The notes beneath the pieces are model-generated. The model ran no database searches. It worked only from the letters and a program-made list of their open reading frames with translations, and was not told the origin of the DNA. Made by a program: the position numbers and the translations under genes. A DNA stretch of 64,000 nt. Origin: Paenibacillus marchantiae (GTDB taxonomy: Bacteria > Bacillota > Bacilli > Paenibacillales > Paenibacillaceae). Within the stretch, counting starts at the first letter, position 1. Every line of letters starts with the position of its first letter. Location of the stretch: positions 6,324,001 to 6,388,000 of the forward strand of contig NZ_CP118270.1 of NCBI RefSeq assembly GCF_028771845.1, in the 5' to 3' direction. This document shows, in pieces, positions 1-8,311 of this stretch.

Positions 1-16
1 CCTATCTATACCCGAC

Positions 17-646
17 ATGGATCGCAGAGTCCACAGATCCAAACAGGCCCTGAAAGCCTCATTGTTAGAGTGGATGTCTCGCAAGCCATTCGAGAGTATT
101 ACCATTACCGATATCGTGAAATTGGCCGATGTGAACCGCAGTACCTTTTACAAACATTATGTATACAGAGAAGACTTGCTCAATGAAATTTTGAAAGACG
201 TGATGGCAGATCTGATCTTCGCCTATCGTGCCCCTTACCAGCACTACCGGGATTTCGGAATCATGGACCTGAACGCTTCAGCGATCAAAATTTTCGACCA
301 TGTTCTTGGCCATGCCACCTTCTATGCCTTGCTGGTTAACACAAACATGCTCTCGGGTTTTCGAGATACACTCTATGAAACGCTCAAAACTCTGTATCTG
401 GAGGATGTAACCGATATGTCGCCAGACCCCCGAGTGAACAAGGAGCTTCTTGCCTGTTATCAGGCCAATGCAGTTCTTGGTTTAATTACAGGATGGGTGC
501 AAAGCAATTTCAAATACAGTGCCTCCTATATGGCGGAGCAGCTGCTGGAATTTACACGCATGAATCGCTCCAATGAAGTTTACCGTTCGAATCTGAATCC
601 ATCATTGGATGAAATGGAAAGAGGCACCGTCTCTCATGACAACTGA
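17..646 (+). CDS. TetR/AcrR family transcriptional regulator
   Basis: Cytoplasmic one-component repressor of about 209 residues. The N-terminal 60 residues form a TetR-type helix-turn-helix: residues 26-47 hold ITDIVKLADVNRSTFYKHY, the family's recognition-helix pattern. The remainder resembles the Firmicutes-type TetR C-terminal ligand/dimer domain. The gene starts near the window edge, so upstream control cannot be judged. It converges on a short-chain dehydrogenase whose promoter contains a small palindrome, making that enzyme a plausible target (inference). The ligand is unknown. The family call is firm. Confidence 0.85.
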   Translation: MDRRVHRSKQALKASLLEWMSRKPFESITITDIVKLADVNRSTFYKHYVYREDLLNEILKDVMADLIFAYRAPYQHYRDFGIMDLNASAIKIFDHVLGHATFYALLVNTNMLSGFRDTLYETLKTLYLEDVTDMSPDPRVNKELLACYQANAVLGLITGWVQSNFKYSASYMAEQLLEFTRMNRSNEVYRSNLNPSLDEMERGTVSHDN

Positions 647-685
647 GAAGCCAGTACCTCTTTGAATGCTTCGATCACTTTGCTG

Positions 686-1456
686 TTAGTTGCTGATCCA
701 GCCACCATCTACTGGCAGCTCCACACCCGTGATGAATTTGGATTCATCCGAAGCTAAGAACAAGTAGGCATAAGCGATATCCATGGACTCTCCGGCATGC
801 GGAGGCAGTGGGGCGAGATTTTTGTAATGCTCTCCCATCTCCACTTGGGACTTGATGCCCGCTTTTTCCACCATGCCGGTAAACACAGCCCCTGGATGTA
901 CAGAGTTCACACGAATGTTATCTTTGGCGAACCACTGTGCACCATGTTTGGTCAGTGAACGCACAGATCCCTTGGAAGCACTGTATGCTGCGCCCTGAGC
1001 ATCGGCAATTCCTCCAATGATGGCAGCGATGGAGGATGTATTTACGATGGAGCCTTGTCCATTTTGCTGCATATAAGGGATAACCGCCTTCATTCCCAGC
1101 CATACACCTGTACCGTTAATGGACATGACCTTGTCCCAATCTTCCAATTCTGCTTCCAGAATGCCTTTGGCGATGTGAATGCCGGCATTGTTGACCAGAA
1201 TATCAATTTTGCCATAGTTTGCGATGGTTTCTTCCACAACTGCATTCCATGATTCCGGACTGGATACATCCAGCTTTAATGCAATCGCTTCGCCGCCGTC
1301 AGCTACGATCTGTTTCACTTGTTCCTGCAAAACGTCAATTGCCACATCGGTAGCAACTACCTTCGCTCCTTCTCTGGCAAACAATTGAGCCCCAGCCAAT
1401 CCCATACCGCTTGCCGCTCCAGTTATAATTGCAACTTTTCCAGTTAATCTTCCCAT
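686..1456 (-). CDS. SDR family NAD(P)-dependent oxidoreductase
   Basis: Classical short-chain dehydrogenase of 256 residues. It has a glycine-rich cofactor motif TGAASGMG near the N-terminus, NNAG at about residue 90, the active-site serine in VNTSS, the YxxxK pair in YSASKG, and the C-terminal VDGGW found in 3-ketoacyl-reductase, glucose or steroid dehydrogenase relatives. An aspartate at the end of beta-strand 2 (VVATDV) suggests NAD preference by general SDR rules. The ATG at 1456 is chosen because AAAGGA lies 9 nt upstream; the in-frame TTG two codons earlier is too close to that site. Substrate cannot be assigned. It is convergent with the TetR gene. Confidence 0.88.
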   Translation of the reverse strand: MGRLTGKVAIITGAASGMGLAGAQLFAREGAKVVATDVAIDVLQEQVKQIVADGGEAIALKLDVSSPESWNAVVEETIANYGKIDILVNNAGIHIAKGILEAELEDWDKVMSINGTGVWLGMKAVIPYMQQNGQGSIVNTSSIAAIIGGIADAQGAAYSASKGSVRSLTKHGAQWFAKDNIRVNSVHPGAVFTGMVEKAGIKSQVEMGEHYKNLAPLPPHAGESMDIAYAYLFLASDESKFITGVELPVDGGWISN

Positions 1457-1819
1457 GTCCAATCATCCTTTCCAAATGAAGATGGATGCCCCATAAAGAC
1501 ACATCCGACCTTGTTGACACCTTTAGTATACGGATGAAATGAAAGCTCTTTCAATCAGCAAACAAGCAGCTCTTTGTAGGATAACCGATAGTTGGGTGCG
1601 GCTTTGTTCATTCCCTGTAAGTAATCCCACAGATGAAAGGTTATTTGTTGTTTTAGCATCGAGGTGAGCCTTCTGCATCTTGGTGACATTGTAAACCTAT
1701 CATGGCTTGTCCCTGTGCAATCCTATATAATAACCATAAATTATGGAAATCATTTCGAACATTTGAATCCATTATACGTGTCTAACTTATTCTAGCTTGA
1801 GGATCAGGAGGAATTTCCA
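1457..1819. other. Intergenic region between SDR and isoprenyl transferase
   Basis: About 360 bases between divergent genes. It holds the SDR promoter/operator described separately and, at its right end, the ribosome binding site AGGAGG (1807-1812) of the isoprenyl transferase. I find no convincing RNA gene or further coding frame in it. Confidence 0.5.
1525..1554 (-). promoter_or_regulatory. Candidate sigma-A promoter and palindromic operator of the SDR gene
   Basis: On the minus strand a TTGAAA (1554-1549) and a TATACT (1530-1525) are separated by 18 nt. The palindrome TGAAAG-CT-CTTTCA (1540-1553) overlaps the -35 end. A repressor bound there would block the promoter. The TetR protein at the left edge is the obvious candidate, but this link is inferred. 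Confidence 0.45.
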
Positions 1820-2590
1820 ATGAAGTGGTACCGTGTACATAAAGAAAAACCGAATACACCCCATTCTATCGACTGGAACGGATTAATCCCGAAGCATATC
1901 GCTATTATGATGGACGGAAATGGAAGATGGGCGACAAGAAGAGGGCTGCCCCGAAGTGCTGGGCACTATGCAGGAATGCAGACAATGCGGGAAACGATAA
2001 GCATGTGCCACAAAAACGGGATTGCTTCGCTCACTCTTTACGCCTTCTCTACGGAAAACTGGAAAAGGCCCAAGGAAGAGGTCGATTACATCATTAGTTT
2101 GGTGGTCGAATTTGTACAGGATACAACCGTTCAGGAACTGAATCAGAATAATATCAAAGTTAATTTTATCGGTGATATCTCAAAATTCCCAGAAGAAACA
2201 CAGGAAGCGATGCGCAAAGTGGTGGAACTAACCCAAACGAACAGCGGGATGGCTGTGTATTTTGCGATGAATTATGGGGGTAAAAACGATATTGTACAAG
2301 CGATCAAAACGTACATCGTAGAAAATAATGAAGAAAACAAAGAAACCTCGGAAATCTCCGAGGCGGATTTTGAAAAGTTTTTGTATACCGGACTCAATCC
2401 TGCCCCCGATCTGCTGATCCGAACCAGTGGGGAGAAACGGTTAAGCAATTTTCTATTATGGCAAGCCGCTTATTCCGAGCTCTGGTTCACGGATGTGATG
2501 TGGCCGGATTTCAATGAGCAATTGTTATACGAATCCATTCTGGATTATCAGCAGCGCAAACAAAGAGCTTTAGACGATATCACACAGTAA
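1820..2590 (+). CDS. uppS: Isoprenyl transferase (undecaprenyl diphosphate synthase family)
   Basis: Cis-prenyltransferase that condenses isopentenyl diphosphate onto an allylic diphosphate; the family's main product is undecaprenyl diphosphate, the lipid carrier for the cell wall. The 256-residue protein has the start motif MMDGNGRWA with its catalytic Asp, the HYAGM substrate loop, LTLYAFSTENWKRP, and the C-terminal RTSGEKRLSNFLLWQAAYSELWF block, so all conserved regions are intact. AGGAGG precedes the ATG. It stands alone rather than in the usual frr-uppS-cdsA neighbourhood, so it may be a second paralogue making a different chain length or serving a special pathway; whether another copy exists cannot be seen here. 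It converges on the next gene with 2 nt between stops. Confidence 0.9.
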   Translation: MKWYRVHKEKPNTPHSIDWNGLIPKHIAIMMDGNGRWATRRGLPRSAGHYAGMQTMRETISMCHKNGIASLTLYAFSTENWKRPKEEVDYIISLVVEFVQDTTVQELNQNNIKVNFIGDISKFPEETQEAMRKVVELTQTNSGMAVYFAMNYGGKNDIVQAIKTYIVENNEENKETSEISEADFEKFLYTGLNPAPDLLIRTSGEKRLSNFLLWQAAYSELWFTDVMWPDFNEQLLYESILDYQQRKQRALDDITQ

Positions 2591-2592
2591 TA

Positions 2593-3546
2593 TCAACTCG
2601 TTTTTGCCGATCCTGAGCTTAAATGAGTTTTTAACCAGGGATGGATAATAGGGAGAACGGTGCTGGGCTGCATGGCTTTGGTGTGATCCATATCCGCTCC
2701 CTTGATGATTTCGACGGTCCAGCCGAGGTTTTCAAGAACGGATTTATGCTTTTGCAATCGTCCAGCGATATCGACCGTCACATTGCCAAATTTCTCACCG
2801 TACACAATCGTATCTCTCTCTCCTGCAAAAGCCAATCTGGGGATATTCAACTGAGTTTGAATACGTTGATCATCGAAATCAATTAAACCTTGATACAAGG
2901 TCGCAAATTGTTTCGTTTGAGCCGGATCGATCTTTAACTCCACGTTGTCCCAATCCAATTGATCCGGACTCAATTCTTCTACTTTCATTAGAGCTTCTGC
3001 TGAGTGTATTTCTCCCGATTTTTCATGCTGCTTCAATGCTCCCTCATAAGTCTTGGTGGTCACTACTCGCATTTCCTCATACGGCCCCTCGTATGGAGGG
3101 AATCCTCCCATAATGAGACTTTCCATACGGTCAGTCCGCAGGGCTAACTGCAGTCCAACGAGAGCCAGCCAGGAGTATCCATAATAACTAAATCGATTCA
3201 CATTCATCTGATGCGCAATTCGTAACAAATCCTGAGTGATATATTCGGTCGTAAAATGTTCCGGATGGGGATGTGCCATATAGTGGCCTTCATAATCAAA
3301 ATGCAGGATCTGAAATTCACCGGAAAGTCCGTCGATAAATTTTGCACCCAATTCAGGATCAACACCCCATAACTTTAGGGTTTCGGCTTCTTGTCCGGTT
3401 ACGGACTTTTTGGCTATGGGCAGCATAATGACGCTACGATCTTCTGCTCCCGTCAGACCTACTTCAAGCTGCGAGCCATTCAACAATGTAATCATTTTCT
3501 GCAATTGAATCATTCCTTTACTGTTGATATCCTCAGTGTATAACAT
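2593..3546 (-). CDS. Alpha/beta hydrolase
   Basis: Predicted cytoplasmic alpha/beta-hydrolase of about 317 residues. The nucleophile elbow reads GYSWL within SYYGYSWLALVGLQLALR, and a late MDHTKAM supplies a candidate catalytic His. The frame stays open much further upstream, but that extension would overlap the divergent MerR gene. I therefore chose the ATG at 3546, just behind a TATAAT at 3574-3569 on the minus strand; another ATG at 3513 is possible. Substrate is unknown. The head-to-head arrangement with the tandem-MerR regulator suggests that regulator controls it (inference). Confidence 0.7.
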   Translation of the reverse strand: MLYTEDINSKGMIQLQKMITLLNGSQLEVGLTGAEDRSVIMLPIAKKSVTGQEAETLKLWGVDPELGAKFIDGLSGEFQILHFDYEGHYMAHPHPEHFTTEYITQDLLRIAHQMNVNRFSYYGYSWLALVGLQLALRTDRMESLIMGGFPPYEGPYEEMRVVTTKTYEGALKQHEKSGEIHSAEALMKVEELSPDQLDWDNVELKIDPAQTKQFATLYQGLIDFDDQRIQTQLNIPRLAFAGERDTIVYGEKFGNVTVDIAGRLQKHKSVLENLGWTVEIIKGADMDHTKAMQPSTVLPIIHPWLKTHLSSGSAKTS

Positions 3547-3620
3547 GGATGCAATCTTTCGGTTTTCATTATAAAATGTGGATAAAATATGGACTTGGGC
3601 GTGTTGTATGTTACTGTAGC

Positions 3621-3641
3621 ACTTGAAGGTTTTACTTGAAG
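3621..3641. repeat. Direct repeat ACTTGAAG x2 in the hydrolase/MerR intergenic region
   Basis: ACTTGAAG occurs at 3621-3628 and again at 3634-3641, a 13-bp period, just upstream of the regulator's ribosome binding site. Head-to-tail half sites would be unusual for a MerR dimer but could suit a protein carrying two DNA-binding domains. Binding is inferred only. Confidence 0.35.
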
Positions 3642-3657
3642 CATGAGGAGAAGAAAC

Positions 3658-4371
3658 ATGAACCGAAGATATACACCTGGGCAGATTGCCACAAGGCTGG
3701 ATGTAAGTACAACTACACTGCGACGGTATGAAAAGGAGAACCTGATTCCTGACGTTCCACGGACCTCCAGCAATCACAGGTACTATACCCCTGTTCATCT
3801 TCAGGCGTTTGTTGCCATTCGTTTATTATTGAAAGGGTCTGAGATTCCCGTAGTATACGAGGTTATGAGAAAAGTAAAACAGGGCGATACGATGGATGCC
3901 CTCTGGCTTATGAACCAGCAGCTGTACAACAGCCAACTGGAGAAGCAACGAATGGAGGACATATGGAAGATGGTGCAACAGGTGGATTTTGCTAAGGATC
4001 GAAAGGTTGGAACGACGGAGGCGATGACGATTGGAAAAGCTGCCGAAGCAGCCGGGGTCAACACTTCTGCTATCAGGCATTGGGAAACAGAAGGCTTGAT
4101 TTGCTCAGAAAGAGACCCTAACAACGGTTATCGAATGTATACCCGGGACGAATTAAGAAAGATATTGGTCATTAGCAGTTTAAGAAAATCCGTCTACTAC
4201 ATTGAACATATGAAAGAGCTTCTGAACACTGTCGGCACGCAGGATTATACACAGATTAATAATGCCTTCCAACTGGCTCTGCAAAAGCTTAACAGCCAAC
4301 TGTCCCTACAATTTGCAGGCGTGAAGGAACTTATGACATATATTGAATTATTTCAGGAACCACAGGGGTAA
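3658..4371 (+). CDS. Transcriptional regulator with two MerR DNA-binding domains
   Basis: Regulator of 237 residues. Residues 5-70 form one MerR winged helix (YTPGQIATRLDVSTTTLRRYE, then HRYYTPVHL). Residues 123-190 form a second complete one (MTIGKAAEAAGVNTSAIRHWE, then GYRMYTRDEL). A linker of about 50 residues separates them, and a short helical tail follows in place of a recognisable ligand-binding domain. MerR proteins normally carry one such domain and dimerise, so this architecture is atypical. The start at 3658 is preferred over the in-frame ATG at 3643 because AGGAG lies 7 nt before it. The divergent alpha/beta hydrolase is the likely target; the signal is unknown. Confidence 0.82.
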   Translation: MNRRYTPGQIATRLDVSTTTLRRYEKENLIPDVPRTSSNHRYYTPVHLQAFVAIRLLLKGSEIPVVYEVMRKVKQGDTMDALWLMNQQLYNSQLEKQRMEDIWKMVQQVDFAKDRKVGTTEAMTIGKAAEAAGVNTSAIRHWETEGLICSERDPNNGYRMYTRDELRKILVISSLRKSVYYIEHMKELLNTVGTQDYTQINNAFQLALQKLNSQLSLQFAGVKELMTYIELFQEPQG

Positions 4372-4409
4372 CTTATTGGTTAGTTGAGATTGGAAGTTTT
4401 AATAAAAAA

Positions 4410-4454
4410 AGCCCGACACATGTTCGAGAAATTATTCTCAATACCGGTCGGGCT
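4410..4454. terminator. Bidirectional terminator between MerR and reductase genes
   Basis: Outer stem AGCCCGAC/GTCGGGCT encloses a smaller GAGAA/TTCTC hairpin. An A-run on the left gives a T-run for minus-strand transcripts, and T-rich sequence follows on the right. It separates two convergent genes. Confidence 0.7.
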
Positions 4455-4487
4455 TCTTACTGTTACTTCACGTTCTAACATGCTGAT

Positions 4488-5525
4488 TTACAGGGTAGAA
4501 ATGGCTTTGTTTTTCTCAAAGAACCTTGCATTATGGGACGATACTCCTGCCATATCGGAAGCGGTCGGCTCCAGATAGAGCTTGGCACTATTCACTGCGA
4601 GTACGGCATCATTAAATGCACCAGCAATCAGACGGACTTTGCTTCCATAGGTAATGAAATCACCTGCTCCGAAGATTCCCGGCTGACTTGTGCACATTCG
4701 CGGATCAACCGAGATACCGTAATCTTCACGTTCCAGTCCCCAATGGACCAGGTTACCGAAATCACGATCGTATCCATGACTTACAACCACTTCATCCACT
4801 TCAATTGGCATGATCTCCCCATTGTCTACATGGGCAAGTTCGACGCGGCCTATTTTGTCTCCTGTACCATATAAGCGCGAGATGCTGTAAGGAGTCAAGA
4901 CTTGGGCAAAAGCTTTCATCTGGGCAACAGGCAGCTCATGTGCCGTAAACTCCTGGCGTCTGTGCACCACAATGACCTCCCGCGCCAATCCCTCCATTTC
5001 ATTCGCCCAATCTATTGCGGAATCCCCGCCTCCCGAGATCAGCACACGTTTATCCTTGAATCTGGACAGATCCGTAATGGTATAGTGTAGATTAGTCAGC
5101 TCATACCGATTTGCGCCTTCAATATCCAGCTTCTGAACCTGCGTCATGCCTCTGCCTGCACATAACAAAATCGTACGCGTGTAATGACGCTCTCCTGTCT
5201 TTGAGGTGAGTACAAATACTTGATCATCGCGTCGTTCCATCTGAGCAATTTCCTGGCCGAATACAATGGTTGGATCGAAGGTTCTTGCCTGTCTTTCCAG
5301 GGAATCAATCAATTTCTCACAACGAATCGGATCAACTCCACCTACATCCCAGACCAGTTTCTCCGGGTACGTGCGCATAAATCCGCCCAATTCCTCTTTG
5401 GCTTCAATGATTTTGGTACGCATGGCTCTCATCCCGCTGTAAAATGCAGCATACATTCCTGCCGGTCCGCCACCAACAATCGTTATATCGTAAATGTCCA
5501 ATTGCTGCTCTGCTTCAGTATTCAT
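4488..5525 (-). CDS. NAD(P)/FAD-dependent oxidoreductase, ferredoxin-NADP reductase type 2 family
   Basis: Flavoprotein of 345 residues with the thioredoxin-reductase-like fold. It has an FAD-binding GGGPAGMYAAFYSG near the N-terminus, an NADPH-binding ISGGGDSAIDWA in the middle, and a second FAD motif FGAGDF near the C-terminus. No CxxC redox pair is present at the usual thioredoxin-reductase site, so it fits the YcgT/YumC-type ferredoxin (flavodoxin)-NADP reductases. Its start codon abuts the stop of the siderophore-binding lipoprotein gene with no spacer, so translation is probably coupled. In this iron-regulated context it may supply electrons for ferric-siderophore reduction (inference). 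Confidence 0.82.
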   Translation of the reverse strand: MNTEAEQQLDIYDITIVGGGPAGMYAAFYSGMRAMRTKIIEAKEELGGFMRTYPEKLVWDVGGVDPIRCEKLIDSLERQARTFDPTIVFGQEIAQMERRDDQVFVLTSKTGERHYTRTILLCAGRGMTQVQKLDIEGANRYELTNLHYTITDLSRFKDKRVLISGGGDSAIDWANEMEGLAREVIVVHRRQEFTAHELPVAQMKAFAQVLTPYSISRLYGTGDKIGRVELAHVDNGEIMPIEVDEVVVSHGYDRDFGNLVHWGLEREDYGISVDPRMCTSQPGIFGAGDFITYGSKVRLIAGAFNDAVLAVNSAKLYLEPTASDMAGVSSHNARFFEKNKAISTL

Positions 5526-6500
5526 CTAGGGCACCAACTTTTCAACGACATAATCCAACAACTTGGCCGACCCAATAGGGCCCACACCTGTTACAAAATC
5601 ACTCGTTTTCAGCGGAAAGACATGATTGTCTTTCACGGCGTTCAAGCTCGCCCACACTTTGCTTTCTTTCAGGTTATCCATGGATTCCTTCGTATCATAG
5701 CCTTTCAGCGTCCTGTCTTCTAGAAATATATAATCCGGGTTCATTTCCGGCAAAAATTCCAGGGAAAACTGGCTAAACCAATCTGTAGAGTCTTTGATGA
5801 CTTCAGGGCTGTTCAGACCCAAAGTATCATAGAAAAAGACACTGCTGCTTCCTCCTTTGGGACCCATGAAACGGTAACGATTGTGCTCTACTCGAAGAAC
5901 CAGCACGGTTTTGCCGCCGATCGCTTGAGCAATTTTCTCCTGTGCCTGCTTCGCCTTCTCATCAAATTCAGCCAGCACTTTGGCAGATTCCTCTGTCTTG
6001 TCAAAGACGGCAGCCAACTTCGGCATGGCAATCTGCATTTCACTGTTGGAATCCAGAGCCACCGTTGGAGCAATCTTGGATAGTTCATCATATACGCCTT
6101 GCTCCATACCTACGCCTGCGGTAACAATTATATCTGGTGACAACGTCAGCAATTGTTCATAATTATATTGATATTGTTCCGCTTCAATCATTTGGACCCC
6201 GTGTTCCTCAAAATAAGACGCACGATAGTCCGGTTCAATCTCCGGAACAAATATAACCATCTGCGGTGTAACGCCCATCTCGATCAAGTACTCGGCATAG
6301 ATGGAATCTAGTACAAGCATATTTTGAGGATTCGTAGGAATCGTCACCTCTCCAAACTGATCCCGAACAACTTTCGTCTCATTTTTCTCTGCCGTTTTTG
6401 CTGAAGCTTCCACTTCTTTATCAGAAGAACCGGAACAGGCGGAAAGCACCAAACTTAGTGCCAACAGCACCATTCCCAAACCCTTAAACCTTCGTGACAT
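5526..6500 (-). CDS. Iron-siderophore ABC transporter substrate-binding lipoprotein
   Basis: Extracellular lipoprotein of 324 residues. The signal peptide ends in the lipobox LSACSG, giving a lipid-anchored Cys near residue 22, followed by a type III (FecB/FeuA-like) helical-backbone binding fold: VVRDQFGEVTIPTNPQNMLVLD, TLSPDIIVTAG, and a C-terminal NHVFPLKTSDF. This family captures ferric siderophores for an ABC importer. No permease or ATPase gene accompanies it, so it must use a transporter encoded elsewhere. A strong Fur box lies just upstream, and the adjacent AraC regulator carries a related binding domain, indicating control by iron and by the siderophore itself. Confidence 0.9.
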   Translation of the reverse strand: MSRRFKGLGMVLLALSLVLSACSGSSDKEVEASAKTAEKNETKVVRDQFGEVTIPTNPQNMLVLDSIYAEYLIEMGVTPQMVIFVPEIEPDYRASYFEEHGVQMIEAEQYQYNYEQLLTLSPDIIVTAGVGMEQGVYDELSKIAPTVALDSNSEMQIAMPKLAAVFDKTEESAKVLAEFDEKAKQAQEKIAQAIGGKTVLVLRVEHNRYRFMGPKGGSSSVFFYDTLGLNSPEVIKDSTDWFSQFSLEFLPEMNPDYIFLEDRTLKGYDTKESMDNLKESKVWASLNAVKDNHVFPLKTSDFVTGVGPIGSAKLLDYVVEKLVP

Positions 6501-6526
6501 GATCTACTCGCCCCTTATGTAATATA

Positions 6527-6549
6527 TTGATAATGATAATTATTATCAA
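6527..6549 (-). promoter_or_regulatory. Fur box
   Basis: The stretch contains a perfect 7-1-7 Fur box, TGATAAT-T-ATTATCA (6534-6548), preceded by one more overlapping TGATAAT half site (6528-6534), as in strong double-dimer Fur operators. It lies 27 bp upstream of the lipoprotein start, so iron should repress the lipoprotein-reductase unit. Confidence 0.88.
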
Positions 6550-6617
6550 ATACTAGCAAATAGGAAGAGATCCTTCCATAGGAGATGGTGCGTATCTAGT
6601 TGGATTATTGTGCTCTA

Positions 6618-8228
6618 CTAGACATTGGCGACCAGACTATTTACAATTTCATTCAAAATCATTCGGTGTCCAATAATTCCACGGCCATCCACCCACAGGC
6701 GAGTATCCACGAGAAATACCCTGTTGTTTTTTACAGCCTCCAAGCCATTCCATTGAGAGCTCTCCACTAACTTCTTCATATTTTCTTCAGCACTAAAGTG
6801 CTGCATAACTCGTTTCTCCACAAACAGGTAATCGGGATTGGCTTTGGCCAACAAGTCGAGTGAGCAAGGATTAAACCACGCCTCCCCTGCTTGCAGCGGC
6901 TGTGGCAGAGTTAAACGGAGCTGTTCGTACAGTAAATGGGATACCCCATTAGAATGACCACCCAAATATCGATAACCAAACGGTTCTACCCTCAGTACCA
7001 TCACGGTAGAGGAAGATTGGACAAGATGCTGCAGTTGCTGCTGTGCTGCGTTTACTTTCAATTTCATCTGCATATGGAGTTTATGGGCTGTATCTTCTCG
7101 GTGAAAAAAGCCTGCCAGTTGACGGAGCAGAGCCTCCACATCGTTATTTAAACCGGTTATGATGGGTGCAATTGTGCGCAGCTTTTGTTTGATCTCTTCT
7201 GTCCAACAATTTCCCATAATGCATTCAGGATGAACTTGCCGAATCAGTTCCACATCCAGCTCATATTGTGAGACTTCCAACATCTTCACCTGATGCGTTT
7301 CAAATAGTTCATGTTGATGTTCATGCAAAAGCAAGGGAGTTACTACAACCGCATGTGGAATAATCCCCAAGTGAATCAGCACTTCCGCACAAAGCGGGGA
7401 AAGACATACGATTTTACGCTGGGGTAGCGTTTGTGCATAATTTCTCGGCGACACACCCGTTAACTGTTTGAAACGACGACTGAAATAATGTGCATCCTCG
7501 AATCCGGTCTTCTTCGCAATATCCTGAGATGTTGCCGTTGATAACAACAGCTCCTCTTGAGCACGATAGATCCGGTAATGAGCCAGATAATCCAGAGGCG
7601 GCTTTCCATACCGCTCACTGAATTTGCGGGAATAATGCCAAGGACTTATGCCTGCTATCTCAGCTAATTGCTTTCGTGTGATGACCTGTTCATAATGCTG
7701 CTGCATGTAATCCACAGTGCGGAGAATGCTTTGTTCCACGGTCGGTTCCTCTTCTAACAGCTCCCGGTATACATGTTGCAACAGTTCATACACCAAAAGC
7801 TGATTTCCTACACGGATTACATTGGGATTAGGAGAACCATCTCCATTCCAATGTTGGCTAAGACTCGCCAGTGTGCCACCGGTTAATTTTACTTTTTGAT
7901 ACGTGTCCCCTGACGGTACATGCCATTCATATTTCACTACTTCACCTCGGTCTGGGAACATCGCGTATGTATCGAACTGAACATGCCATCCGGCCAGATC
8001 CAGATTGCCACCCTCAATCACTTCAATCACGGTGTTTTCTTGCACTGCAACTAACTCCCCATAAGATACCTGAACCCTATGACCATTAATATTCCAGATC
8101 GCTTTCCCGTCGAGGATAAGTATTAAGGCATGACTTGAAAAGTGATGCCTTTTGCCCGCACTCATCCATTGGTCTGTAAGTGGCTTAGTTGACTTCCATT
8201 GAGCCATCCACTCTATGTTGTTGGGCAT
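6618..8228 (-). CDS. AraC-family regulator fused to a siderophore-binding-like domain (Btr-like)
   Basis: Regulator of 536 residues. Residues 1-150 look like a cupin-type AraC N-terminal domain. Residues about 165-268 hold two AraC helix-turn-helix units (ITRKQLAEIAGISPWHYSRKF and TSQDIAKKTGFEDAHYFSRRFK, then the TGVSPRNY end). From about 275 to the end there is a domain like the neighbouring lipoprotein (KIVCLSPLCAEVLIHLGIIP, then NNRVFLVDTRLW) but without signal peptide. This is the layout of B. subtilis Btr (YbbB), which binds bacillibactin and activates feuABC. It is expected to activate the downstream lipoprotein-reductase genes when ferric siderophore is present; the actual ligand is unknown. 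Confidence 0.88.
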   Translation of the reverse strand: MPNNIEWMAQWKSTKPLTDQWMSAGKRHHFSSHALILILDGKAIWNINGHRVQVSYGELVAVQENTVIEVIEGGNLDLAGWHVQFDTYAMFPDRGEVVKYEWHVPSGDTYQKVKLTGGTLASLSQHWNGDGSPNPNVIRVGNQLLVYELLQHVYRELLEEEPTVEQSILRTVDYMQQHYEQVITRKQLAEIAGISPWHYSRKFSERYGKPPLDYLAHYRIYRAQEELLLSTATSQDIAKKTGFEDAHYFSRRFKQLTGVSPRNYAQTLPQRKIVCLSPLCAEVLIHLGIIPHAVVVTPLLLHEHQHELFETHQVKMLEVSQYELDVELIRQVHPECIMGNCWTEEIKQKLRTIAPIITGLNNDVEALLRQLAGFFHREDTAHKLHMQMKLKVNAAQQQLQHLVQSSSTVMVLRVEPFGYRYLGGHSNGVSHLLYEQLRLTLPQPLQAGEAWFNPCSLDLLAKANPDYLFVEKRVMQHFSAEENMKKLVESSQWNGLEAVKNNRVFLVDTRLWVDGRGIIGHRMILNEIVNSLVANV

Positions 8229-8280
8229 TTTGTTATCCTTTCTGTGGCTGTTGTGTTATTAACTCTACAATACACGAAAA

Positions 8281-8305
8281 CCCGCACCATCAGGTACGGG
8301 CTTTT
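8281..8305 (-). terminator. Rho-independent terminator of the PTS gene
   Basis: Minus-strand stem CCCGTACC-TGAT-GGTGCGGG (one G-T pair) is followed by TTTT. It sits 11 bp beyond the stop of the PTS permease gene. Confidence 0.75.
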
Positions 8306-8311
8306 CTTAAT

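Noticed and set aside
3547..3798. N-terminal extension of the alpha/beta hydrolase
   Set aside because: It would overlap the first 140 bases of the divergent MerR gene, has atypical Cys-rich composition and lies upstream of the likely promoter.
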